From Pseudooceanicola batsensis HTCC2597 (GTDB taxonomy: Bacteria > Pseudomonadota > Alphaproteobacteria > Rhodobacterales > Rhodobacteraceae), in contig NZ_CH724131.1 in assembly GCF_000152725.1 (NCBI RefSeq), positions 1,643,739-1,707,738 of the forward strand: DNA of 64,000 nucleotides, read 5' to 3'. Numbering within the stretch: position 1 is the stretch's first letter; the number at the start of each line of letters is the position of its first letter. The translations under genes were made by a program, and so were the position numbers. Shown here one piece after another: positions 27,573-36,420 of this stretch. The notes below the pieces were generated by a model that worked only from the letters and a program-made list of their open reading frames with translations, searched no databases and was not told where the DNA came from.

Positions 27573-29321
27573 CTAGGTCCTGGAGAGATCGTCCTTGCGC
27601 AGGATGAAATCACCGACCGCGAGCACGTCGAGACCGGTTCCGCAGAAGGTGCGCACCGCATCGAGCGCGGTACAGACGATCGGTTCCCCCTTGACGTTGA
27701 AGGAGGTGTTGAGCAAGACCGGCACGCCCGTGAGCTCCGCGAACTTGCCGATCAGGTCGTGATACCGCGCCGAGGTTTCCGAATGCACCATCTGCACGCG
27801 GCTGGTCCCGTCTATATGGACGATGGCAGGCGCCTCGTCCTTCAGTCTCTGGTTCGCTTCGAAGGCGATGATCATGTAGGGCGCGTCATCGTAGGAGTCG
27901 AAATAGTCCGCAGCCGCCTCCGCCTGCATGGAGGGACAGAACGGACGCCAGAGTTCGCGGTACTTGATCACCTCGTTGACCTTGTCCCGGGCACCCTCGG
28001 ACCGGGGGTCCGCCAGGATGGACCGGTGGCCGAGCGCGCGGGGGCCGGCTTCCATCTTGCCCTGGACCCAACCGACGATCTTCCCGTCGGCCAGGGCTTT
28101 CGCCACGTCGGCCGCGACATCCTCCGATCTGGTGTAGTTGAGCTTTGTTTTCTCCAGAACGGCTTCGATCTCGTTGTTGCTCTCGCTCACGCCCAGGGCC
28201 AACGACCCCAGGGGTTCCGGCCAGACGCCGTCCTCCTGCCAGCAGACCGCCAATGCCGCGCCGGCTGCAGCCCCGCTGTCAGAGCAGAGCGGATGCGGAA
28301 AGATGTTGGTGATCTCCGGCATGTCGAAAAGCCGCGTGTTCATCTTGACGTTCAGGCCGACCCCGCCCCCCACGACAAGCCGGTCGAAGCCGGTTTCCGC
28401 CTGCGCCCACCGGACCAGCGCGATCATGGTCTCTTCCAGAAGCGCCTGAACCTCGAAGGCAAGGTTCTTGTGCCATGCCTCGATGGGCTCTTCCCTCAGA
28501 CGCGGCGGGCGACCGAAAAGATCCGCGAGCCTGTCGGTATAGCGGTCGGAATAGGTGTGGGGTCCGTAGTGGATGAAGGAGGGATCGACCGAGTATTCGC
28601 CGTTCTCGCCGAGCGAGACAATCTCGCGCAGCTTGTCGCGCAGCGTCGGGTCCGCCTCGCCGAAGGCCGCAAGTCCCATCACTTTGTATTCGCCGTCATA
28701 GGCCTCGAACCCCAGGTACTCGGTAAAGGCCGCGTAGAGCCATCCCAGCGAATGCGGCATCGGGATTTCCTTGAGCGGCGTGATCTCCTGACCCTCGCAT
28801 TTCCAGACCACGGTGCAATGCGTATCACCCGAGCCGTCCACGGTCAGCGCGATCGCGGAATCGTAGGGAGACTGGGCATAGGCCTGGAACGCGTGGGTCC
28901 AATGGTGGGGGACGGTGCGGACCGGCGGAAGACGGATATCGCCCCAGATCGTGCGCCACGCCTTGTGGTGCAGCTTCTCGAGCGCCTCGGGATTGAACTT
29001 GCCCAGAAGACGATCCTGCCAGGCCACCGTTGCCGCGTCGACATCGTACCTGTCGCGCAGGGATTGGAAGAACGTGCCGATACGCCCGTCACCATAGGCT
29101 TCCGCGTCCCAGTTGACGCAGATCGCGGCCACGTCTTCGGGGCCGATCCCCACGTCCTTCAACGTCTTCTCGAGCGCGCGGACAGGATAGGCGTGGGCGG
29201 CGTGCTTGTTGCGGGTCAGGCGCTCTTCTTCGTTGAAGGCGATCACTTCGCCGTCGCGCACGACGGCGACCGCGGGATCGAAGTGACCTTCGAAGATTCC
29301 AACATAATACTTTGGTTTCAA
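27573..29321 (-). CDS. NodU/CmcH/TobZ-family O-carbamoyltransferase
   Basis: Enzyme expected to transfer a carbamoyl group from carbamoyl phosphate, through carbamoyl-adenylate, to a hydroxyl of a sugar or natural product. The N-terminal Kae1-like domain has the metal-binding PHHWTHA motif (H139, H143) and an LTVDGSGD phosphate loop. The C-terminal domain has GWVQGKMEAGPRALGHRSI (about 415-433) and PVLLNTSFN. The 582-residue length suits the family. The only sensible start is a TTG at 29321 (TTGAAACCAAAG), behind AAAGGGAAG; the in-frame extension upstream is not homologous. It stands alone on the minus strand, convergent with the deacetylase. Confidence 0.88.
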   Translation of the reverse strand: MKPKYYVGIFEGHFDPAVAVVRDGEVIAFNEEERLTRNKHAAHAYPVRALEKTLKDVGIGPEDVAAICVNWDAEAYGDGRIGTFFQSLRDRYDVDAATVAWQDRLLGKFNPEALEKLHHKAWRTIWGDIRLPPVRTVPHHWTHAFQAYAQSPYDSAIALTVDGSGDTHCTVVWKCEGQEITPLKEIPMPHSLGWLYAAFTEYLGFEAYDGEYKVMGLAAFGEADPTLRDKLREIVSLGENGEYSVDPSFIHYGPHTYSDRYTDRLADLFGRPPRLREEPIEAWHKNLAFEVQALLEETMIALVRWAQAETGFDRLVVGGGVGLNVKMNTRLFDMPEITNIFPHPLCSDSGAAAGAALAVCWQEDGVWPEPLGSLALGVSESNNEIEAVLEKTKLNYTRSEDVAADVAKALADGKIVGWVQGKMEAGPRALGHRSILADPRSEGARDKVNEVIKYRELWRPFCPSMQAEAAADYFDSYDDAPYMIIAFEANQRLKDEAPAIVHIDGTSRVQMVHSETSARYHDLIGKFAELTGVPVLLNTSFNVKGEPIVCTALDAVRTFCGTGLDVLAVGDFILRKDDLSRT

Positions 29322-29613
29322 CGTCTTCCCTTTCGCAATCTGGACAACGGTCCCACGCCTTTTGTCGGTGGGCAACTTATCGCTGAACGCGCGACTTGCA
29401 ACAAGAGATATCCCGGGCGGCGGAAGACCGTCACCAGTGCTGGATGCGCCGCGACTCCATGGACGAGGCATCGCGGACCCTCATCGCGTTCGAAACGAAA
29501 AAGCTCGGCAAGACCGTTCTCCGCGCGCCGGATATTCGAGAAGCGGGTGCGGACGACTCGTCAAGACCGAGCCCTGCCGATAGGCAAGCGAACAGTGAAA
29601 GTATCCGAAGAAC

Positions 29614-29689
29614 TGGCAGGGGCAGCAGGACTCGAACCCGCGACCCTCGGTTTTGGAGACCGATGCTCTACCAACTGAGCTATACCCCT
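29614..29689 (-). tRNA. tRNA-Trp (CCA anticodon)
   Basis: A full cloverleaf can be drawn on the minus strand: a 7-bp acceptor AGGGGTA/TGCCCCT, a D-arm TAGCTCAGTTGGTAGAGC, an anticodon arm with loop CTCCAAA, a T-arm GGGTTCGAGTCC, and an encoded CCA end. The anticodon CCA reads tryptophan codons. In related genomes this gene lies just ahead of secE; here 9.5 kb intervene. Confidence 0.96.
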
Positions 29690-29701
29690 AGGCCGTGCCG
29701 T

Positions 29702-29730
29702 GGGATAGGGCAGCCGGCGCGCAAGATCAA
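29702..29730 (-). promoter_or_regulatory. Promoter of tRNA-Trp
   Basis: Minus-strand TTGATC (29725-29730) and TATCCC (29702-29707) lie 17 bases apart, placing the start site a few bases before the tRNA 5' end. Confidence 0.55.
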
Positions 29731-29799
29731 GCCGGATTTGCATGCGCCGCGGAATTGATCGCGCCACCACCGGCCACGCCGGGGTGGCGCGCGGGAAAC

Positions 29800-30780
29800 T
29801 CAGAGCCAGCCCGCCCGGCGCAGCACGATCAGCTGCGCCACGAGGACGAGCAACAGGCCCCCGCAGACATACCAGAAGGCCATCGGGTTCCCGGCCCCCG
29901 GCATGCCGCCGACGTTGATCCCCAGCAGCCCGGTGAGGAACCCCAGCGGCAGGAAGATCGCCGACAGGATCGACAGGATGTACATGTGCCGGTTCAGACG
30001 GTCCGACAGCTGCCCCGACAGTTCCTCGCGCAGAACGGCGAGGCTGTCCTTCATCTCGTCGAGGTTCTCGACCAGCCGCACCAGCTTTTCGCGTGCTTCG
30101 CGGAGGTGGCGCCGGTCGCCGTCGTCGAGAAATGCGATCTGGTCGTCTTCCAGTTTCTGCAGCGCCTCGCGCTGCGGCGCGGTGTGGCGGCGCAGCTCGA
30201 TCACCTGCAGCCGCATCGCCACGATCCGGTGCCGCAGTTCCTGATCCGGCTGCCCGACCACCTGGCTCTCGAGCGCATCCGTCTCGACGTCCAGATCGCC
30301 GATAAGCGGCTCGAGCCGCGCGTTGAGCAACTCTGCCAGGCGCGCCAGGAACGCCCCGGCGGTGGCCGGACCGCCGCCGCTCCGGACTTCTGCGGACAGG
30401 TCCTCCAGCGCGCGCACGCGCTGACGGGCCAGGGTCACGATCCGCTCACGCTCGATCCAGATCCGGATCGCCACCATGTCTTCGGGATCCTTGCCGGGAT
30501 TGAGGTTCAGCCCGCGCAGCACCGCCAGCACCCCCTTGCCGATGCGGGTTGCCCGCGCCCGGGTCGCGGGATGGATCAGCGCGGCGGGGATCGTCTCGTC
30601 GAGATAGGGCATGGAGCGGGCGATCCATCCGGCCGCATCCGCATGGCCCGCGTCGAGATGGACCCAGCCCAGGGCCTCCTCGCGCAGGGTCGTTTCGATA
30701 TCGGCCCCGTCCAGCGGCTGACCGGCAAGCGGTCCGTTCAGGGCATGGGCAAAAAGGATGGGCGTGTCGATCGGGGTCAT
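29800..30780 (-). CDS. CorA-family divalent cation transporter, ZntB-like
   Basis: Membrane transporter of 326 residues with a large cytoplasmic N-terminal funnel domain, a long helix (about 200-260) and two C-terminal transmembrane helices. The pore signature reads GINVGGMPG: an isoleucine replaces the methionine of the CorA GMN motif, as in ZntB-type zinc carriers. I chose the ATG at 30780 with AAGG upstream; an ATG eight codons earlier is possible. A stem at 29761-29790 (GCGCCACC/GGTGGCGC) follows the gene. Substrate, magnesium or zinc, cannot be fixed. Confidence 0.88.
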   Translation of the reverse strand: MTPIDTPILFAHALNGPLAGQPLDGADIETTLREEALGWVHLDAGHADAAGWIARSMPYLDETIPAALIHPATRARATRIGKGVLAVLRGLNLNPGKDPEDMVAIRIWIERERIVTLARQRVRALEDLSAEVRSGGGPATAGAFLARLAELLNARLEPLIGDLDVETDALESQVVGQPDQELRHRIVAMRLQVIELRRHTAPQREALQKLEDDQIAFLDDGDRRHLREAREKLVRLVENLDEMKDSLAVLREELSGQLSDRLNRHMYILSILSAIFLPLGFLTGLLGINVGGMPGAGNPMAFWYVCGGLLLVLVAQLIVLRRAGWL

Positions 30781-30881
30781 GGTCAGGCCTTGCGTGCTCA
30801 GCATCAGCTTAGTGCCCTGCCGGAAAAGGGAAAGTCCCGGGTGGCGAAACACGATCATCCGGACATCGGCCTGTCGCGGAA

Positions 30882-31074
30882 CGACAAAGGCCCCGGAGAC
30901 GATCCGGGGCCCTTGTCGAGCGTTTGAGCCCTGTGTCGTGCCCCGGACCTGATCCGGGGCCGCCCCGTGCGGTGCAACGAGGCCTTTTCCTGTCCAGGCC
31001 GGGGGCCTGGCGGTCCCGGGTCGGGCCCGGGACATGCCCCCCGCCGCGCGGGACCCCGGATCGCCTCCGGGGTC
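30882..31074. repeat. Cluster of five palindromes downstream of tuf
   Basis: Five perfect or near-perfect palindromes stand in 193 bases: 30882-30918 (inner stem GGCCCCGG/CCGGGGCC, outer CGACAA/TTGTCG), 30940-30960 (GCCCCGGA/TCCGGGGC), 30994-31010 (CCAGGCC/GGCCTGG), 31013-31033 (GTCCCGGG/CCCGGGAC) and 31052-31074 (GACCCCGGA/TCCGGGGTC). Three share a CCCCGGA core. The first is followed by TTT on the minus strand and may terminate tuf. The gap holds no gene. Confidence 0.8.
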
Positions 31075-31091
31075 GTCGCGGGATCGTCAGA

Positions 31092-32267
<1,176 letters not shown>

Positions 32268-32325
32268 CTCTCACAGGCGCCTTTTGATTGGGGGGCCGCC
32301 AAGAGCCCGGTTTTACTCCGGCGGC

Positions 32326-32354
32326 GATTTACGAGGTTCGGGCCGGATAATCAA
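32326..32354 (-). promoter_or_regulatory. Candidate tuf promoter
   Basis: Minus-strand TTGATT (32349-32354) and TAAATC (32326-32331) are spaced by 17 bases, 60 to 90 bases before the tuf start. Confidence 0.5.
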
Positions 32355-32369
32355 GCGCTGAACCGCGCC

Positions 32370-32972
32370 TCATCCTGCCGCGGTCTCCGCCGCCGGCGCG
32401 TCCTCTTCCGCCGCGGGCGCGCTCTCCGGATCGTCGGTCCCGATGCCGGGGAACCACTCGGGGTTCTGCAGCAGCCAGTTCTGCACCATCTTGGCGGCGT
32501 TGCGCGACAGGTTCTGCATCTGCTGCTCCCTGGTCTGGGTCAGGCCCGAGCCCACCAGCGTCTCGCCGGTCAGGGATTCGAAGACCGTGAACTGCTTGGC
32601 CTCGGGGTTCAGCTTGCGGCCCAGTTCGTCGTCCCAGATCGTCGCGCGGACGATCAGCACGCTCTTGGGCGAGACCACCAGCGGCACGCCCGGCGGGGCG
32701 ATCGAGAACCCCTCTACCGAGATGCCCAGATGATAGAGGCGCTCGCCCTCATACCGCCCGAACCGTTCCTCCATCGCCTTTGTCAGCGCCGCGACCCATT
32801 CCTCCTCGGTGGCGCTGCGCGACAGCGCCGCCTGCCGCATCTTGGAGGCAACGACGACATTGTGGCCCAGCCGGAAATTGCCCAGGTCGGCCGGCGGGCC
32901 GCTGAGATCCGAGGCATCGGTGCAGGCGGCGACCAGGGCCACCAGGGCCAGGGCGGCGAGTCTTCGGATCAT
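32370..32972 (-). CDS. Putative lipoprotein of unknown function
   Basis: A 200-residue protein with a lipoprotein signal peptide: [17 protein letters not shown], with the lipobox cysteine at residue 17. The mature part has a predicted mixed fold ([52 protein letters not shown]) and a low-complexity acidic alanine-rich tail. The ATG at 32972 has a GGAGGGG site. I do not recognise a defined family with certainty. It precedes tuf on the same strand but has a 102-base gap containing the tuf promoter, so the two are probably separate units. Confidence 0.75.
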   Translation of the reverse strand: MIRRLAALALVALVAACTDASDLSGPPADLGNFRLGHNVVVASKMRQAALSRSATEEEWVAALTKAMEERFGRYEGERLYHLGISVEGFSIAPPGVPLVVSPKSVLIVRATIWDDELGRKLNPEAKQFTVFESLTGETLVGSGLTQTREQQMQNLSRNAAKMVQNWLLQNPEWFPGIGTDDPESAPAAEEDAPAAETAAG

Positions 32973-33117
32973 TCCATTCCCCTCCGGAACAAGCGGTACG
33001 CAGGAAACCGGATAGCCCAAGGGGCGGGCGCATGCAAACCGCCCGGCCGCATTTGCCCGCGCCGCCCCGAACCACTATCTTGCCACCAGGAGATCGCACG
33101 GAGGAGAGCGCCCGCCC

Positions 33118-34509
33118 ATGGAGACCGCGTTGCAGGAACGGGAACCGGTCAAGGCGCGGCTGGCCACCCGGCCCCTGGGCTTCTTCGGCAGCCTGCGCGC
33201 CGCTCGGACGAACCTGCTGGAGATCCTGCCCGCCATCGCCGTCACCCAGCCCATGGTCTCGGGCAGGACCGGAGTGCGCTGGCACATGGTGATGGACCCG
33301 GAGGCCCTGCGCCGGATCCTGCTCGAGAAGGTCGACGACTATCCGAAATCGGTTGTCACCAAGAACCTGCTGCGCCCGGCGATCGGCGAAAGCCTGTTCA
33401 TCGCGGAAGGCGCGCACTGGCGCTGGCAGCGCCGCGCCGCCGCCCCCGCCTTCTCGGCCCGCAACATCGGCGCGCTGTCCCCGGTCATGACGGCGGCGGC
33501 CGATGCGTCCTCGGACCGGATCGCCGCCGCCGGCTCCCGTGCCATCGACGTGCATCTCGAGATGGTCCGCGCGACCTTCGAGGTCATCTCGGACGTCACC
33601 CTCTCGGGCGAAGGTCGGTTCGACCGCGAGTCGATGCATCGCGCCATCGACAACTATATCGACGTGGCCGGCCGCGTGTCGTTGTTCGACATCGCGGGCC
33701 TGCCGGGCTGGGTGCCGCGCCCCGGGCGGGTAATCTCCGGCAACGCCCTGAAGAAGATGAAGGCGGTCGCCGACGACGCCATCGCCAAGCGCGGCGCGGG
33801 GTCGGCCAAGTCGCCGCCGGACCTGCTCGACCTGCTGATGGCGGGCGAGGATCGCGAGACACGGCGCCGCATGCGCACGCCCGAGATCCGCGACAACCTG
33901 CTGACCTTCATCGTCGCCGGCCACGAGACCACGGCGCTGACCCTCGCCTGGGGTCTCTATCTCTGTGCCTTCGCGCCCGAGGTGCAGGAGGCCGCGGCCG
34001 AAGAGGCGCGCCGGGTGCTGGGCTCCCGCACCGCCCGGGCCGAAGACCTGCCCGCCCTGCCCCTGATCCGAGCCATCGTGGACGAATCGCTGCGGCTCTA
34101 TCCGCCGGCCGGCCTCCTCTCGCGAACCGCCCGGACGGCGGACACGCTCTGCGGGCGCGAGATCCGGGCCGGCGATACCGTGATGATCCCGATCTACGCC
34201 CTGCACCGAAACCGCCTGTTGTGGGACCGTCCCGATGCCTTCGACCCGCAACGTTTCCGCGACGGAACGCCGGTCGATCGGTACGGCTACCTCCCCTTCG
34301 GCGACGGGCCCCGCATCTGCATCGGCGCCGGTTTCGCCATTCAGGAGGCGGTGATCATCCTGGCGACCCTCCTCGCCCGGTTCCGCTTTCGCGCCGTGCC
34401 GGGACGCGACCCGAAACCCGTGCTGATCATCACCACCCGCCCCGAGGGCGGCATCTGGCTGACGGCCGAGCCGCGGCCCGACCCGGATCGGCCCCGCGCT
34501 GCCGCTTAA
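33118..34509 (+). CDS. Cytochrome P450
   Basis: Heme-thiolate monooxygenase of 463 residues. The oxygen-activation helix reads AGHETT (267-272), the K-helix motif is ESLR (323-326), and the heme loop [10 protein letters not shown] places the ligand at C401. Features such as [27 protein letters not shown] are typical of soluble bacterial enzymes. No ferredoxin or ferredoxin reductase gene is adjacent, so electrons must come from partners elsewhere. The substrate is unknown. It is an isolated gene divergent from the lipoprotein gene. Confidence 0.93.
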   Translation: METALQEREPVKARLATRPLGFFGSLRAARTNLLEILPAIAVTQPMVSGRTGVRWHMVMDPEALRRILLEKVDDYPKSVVTKNLLRPAIGESLFIAEGAHWRWQRRAAAPAFSARNIGALSPVMTAAADASSDRIAAAGSRAIDVHLEMVRATFEVISDVTLSGEGRFDRESMHRAIDNYIDVAGRVSLFDIAGLPGWVPRPGRVISGNALKKMKAVADDAIAKRGAGSAKSPPDLLDLLMAGEDRETRRRMRTPEIRDNLLTFIVAGHETTALTLAWGLYLCAFAPEVQEAAAEEARRVLGSRTARAEDLPALPLIRAIVDESLRLYPPAGLLSRTARTADTLCGREIRAGDTVMIPIYALHRNRLLWDRPDAFDPQRFRDGTPVDRYGYLPFGDGPRICIGAGFAIQEAVIILATLLARFRFRAVPGRDPKPVLIITTRPEGGIWLTAEPRPDPDRPRAAA

Positions 34510-34608
34510 CCGAAAATTAACATTTCTGACCAAATGATGAATTCGCGACGGGACCCGTTTACCCTCGCTTTACGAATACCGATACCGACACGCAGGACGC
34601 AGGCCCTG

Positions 34609-36420
34609 ATGACAAGCCATCCCCCTGACGACGCCGCCTTCGAGGCGGGCGTCCCGGCGACCGAACTGGAACGGTTGCTGGAGATCTTCCGCGATGCCGC
34701 CCAGGCCAGCCTGGACGCCCATGCGGTCGTCCTCCTGGCGGACACCACGGGGGTCGGCGGCCTGGCTCCGGACATCGCGCTGGTGCCCGGCGGTGCCGTC
34801 GCCCAGTCCCTGGGCGATCACGCCATGCTGCGGCTGCGGCTGACGACCTCGCGCGACGGCTCCGCCGCACGGCGCGACGACCGGGACCGGTCCGAGGCGC
34901 GGCAGGTCCACGGCACTCACTTCGTATTCCACACGCTGCCCCTGACCGGCCCCGACGCGGAATCCGCCGGTCTTCTGGCCTTCGCCTTCGACGGCCGACC
35001 CGGGGACCACAGGGCAGAGGCCTGTCGGCGCCTCGCCCGCTGCGCCGAAGCCATCTGGGCGACGCATGACACGCTCTCGGGCCTCGCCTACGAGGTGATG
35101 ACGCTGACCAGCCGGACCGCACGGCTCAAGCGGATTTCCGAGACCGACGCGCTGACGCAGCTCGAGAACCGGACCTCCTTCGAGAACAAGGTGCGCGCCG
35201 AACTCGAGGCCGCGCCGGAAAGCGCGGCCTTTCTCATCATAGACATCGACCATTTCAAGCTGACCAACGACCTCTACGGCCACCAGTTCGGCGACACCTA
35301 CCTGACGACCATCGCCCGCGCGCTCGGCGCCTCGTTCCCCGAAACCAGCATCATCGGGCGCCTCGGCGGTGACGAATTCGGCGTCTTCACCCCGATCCCG
35401 ACCGGCGGGCGGGCCTATCTCGACGGATTGCTGGCACGCTGCCGCAGCAATATCCAGCGGGCGACCGCCACGCTCTCCAAGCCGGACATGGGGCATGTCA
35501 GCATCGGCGCCAGCCAGTTCCCCGACCACGCAACGCGCTATTCCACGCTGTACGATCAGGCGGATTCAGCGCTCTATGCCGCCAAGAACGCCGGCCGCGG
35601 CGTCAGCACGGTCTACGACCCCACCCATCACAAGCAGTACAACAACAGCCAGCTGGGTCAGCAGTTTCTCGACGCGGTCGAGCGGCACGACATCCTGCCC
35701 TGCTTCCAGCCGATCGTCGATCTGACGACCGGCGACTGCGCCGGGTTCGAGATCCTCGCCCGCTGGCGCGACAGCAGCGGTCACAAGCTCATTCCGTCGC
35801 AGTTCTCGGCCATCTTCCGCGATCACGCCCTCGCCGAGAAGATGACCCGGGCGATCATGCAGAGGGCCTTCCGGGATCACGCCCGGGCGGTCGCCCCCAC
35901 GGGCCGGGCGTTGTCGCTCGCGCTCAACGTCACCTTCTTCGACCTGATGAATCCCGAATTCGCCTTCGAGGTGCAGTCCACCATCGCCGAGACCGGGTTC
36001 GACTGGTCGCTGCTGACCATCGAGGTCACGGAGCAGATCATGCTAGGCGAGCCGAACGGCCAGGTCTTCCGCTCGCTCAACGAATTGCGGCGCCGGGGCG
36101 CGCGCATCGCGCTCGACGATTTCGGCACCGGCTATGGCGGGCTGCGTCATCTAGCACAATGGCCCGTGGATATCCTCAAGATCGACAAGTACTTCGTCGA
36201 CGGGATCAGCGCCGGCGACCGCGACCGCGCCATCCTTGAAACGATCACCGACCTGGCCCGGAGGCTCGGGATCGACGTGGTCGCCGAGGGAATCGAGACG
36301 CCGGATCAGGTGACCGGCCTGCGGGACCGGGGCTGCCGTTACGGTCAGGGCTTTCTCTTCGACGCGCCGCTGGCGGGGGACGACCTGCCCGGCTTCCGCC
36401 CGACCTACGACATCAAGTGA
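34609..36420 (+). CDS. GGDEF-EAL domain protein (c-di-GMP turnover)
   Basis: A 603-residue cytoplasmic signalling protein. An N-terminal region of about 170 residues, probably a sensor of GAF type, leads to a GGDEF domain with an intact GGDEF signature (253-257) but no RxxD inhibitory site at the expected place. A following EAL domain has EIL in place of EAL (381-383), keeps the catalytic glutamate, and has EVTE, DDFGTG, KIDKYFV and AEGIE motifs. Both synthesis and hydrolysis of c-di-GMP look possible. I prefer the ATG at 34609 (MTSHPPDD); 34534 is an alternative without a ribosome site. Its end overlaps the kinase gene by 16 bases, tail to tail. Confidence 0.92.
   Translation: MTSHPPDDAAFEAGVPATELERLLEIFRDAAQASLDAHAVVLLADTTGVGGLAPDIALVPGGAVAQSLGDHAMLRLRLTTSRDGSAARRDDRDRSEARQVHGTHFVFHTLPLTGPDAESAGLLAFAFDGRPGDHRAEACRRLARCAEAIWATHDTLSGLAYEVMTLTSRTARLKRISETDALTQLENRTSFENKVRAELEAAPESAAFLIIDIDHFKLTNDLYGHQFGDTYLTTIARALGASFPETSIIGRLGGDEFGVFTPIPTGGRAYLDGLLARCRSNIQRATATLSKPDMGHVSIGASQFPDHATRYSTLYDQADSALYAAKNAGRGVSTVYDPTHHKQYNNSQLGQQFLDAVERHDILPCFQPIVDLTTGDCAGFEILARWRDSSGHKLIPSQFSAIFRDHALAEKMTRAIMQRAFRDHARAVAPTGRALSLALNVTFFDLMNPEFAFEVQSTIAETGFDWSLLTIEVTEQIMLGEPNGQVFRSLNELRRRGARIALDDFGTGYGGLRHLAQWPVDILKIDKYFVDGISAGDRDRAILETITDLARRLGIDVVAEGIETPDQVTGLRDRGCRYGQGFLFDAPLAGDDLPGFRPTYDIK

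Noticed and set aside
29396..29758. Plus-strand frame across tRNA-Trp
   Set aside because: It overlaps a certain tRNA and shows no protein family features.
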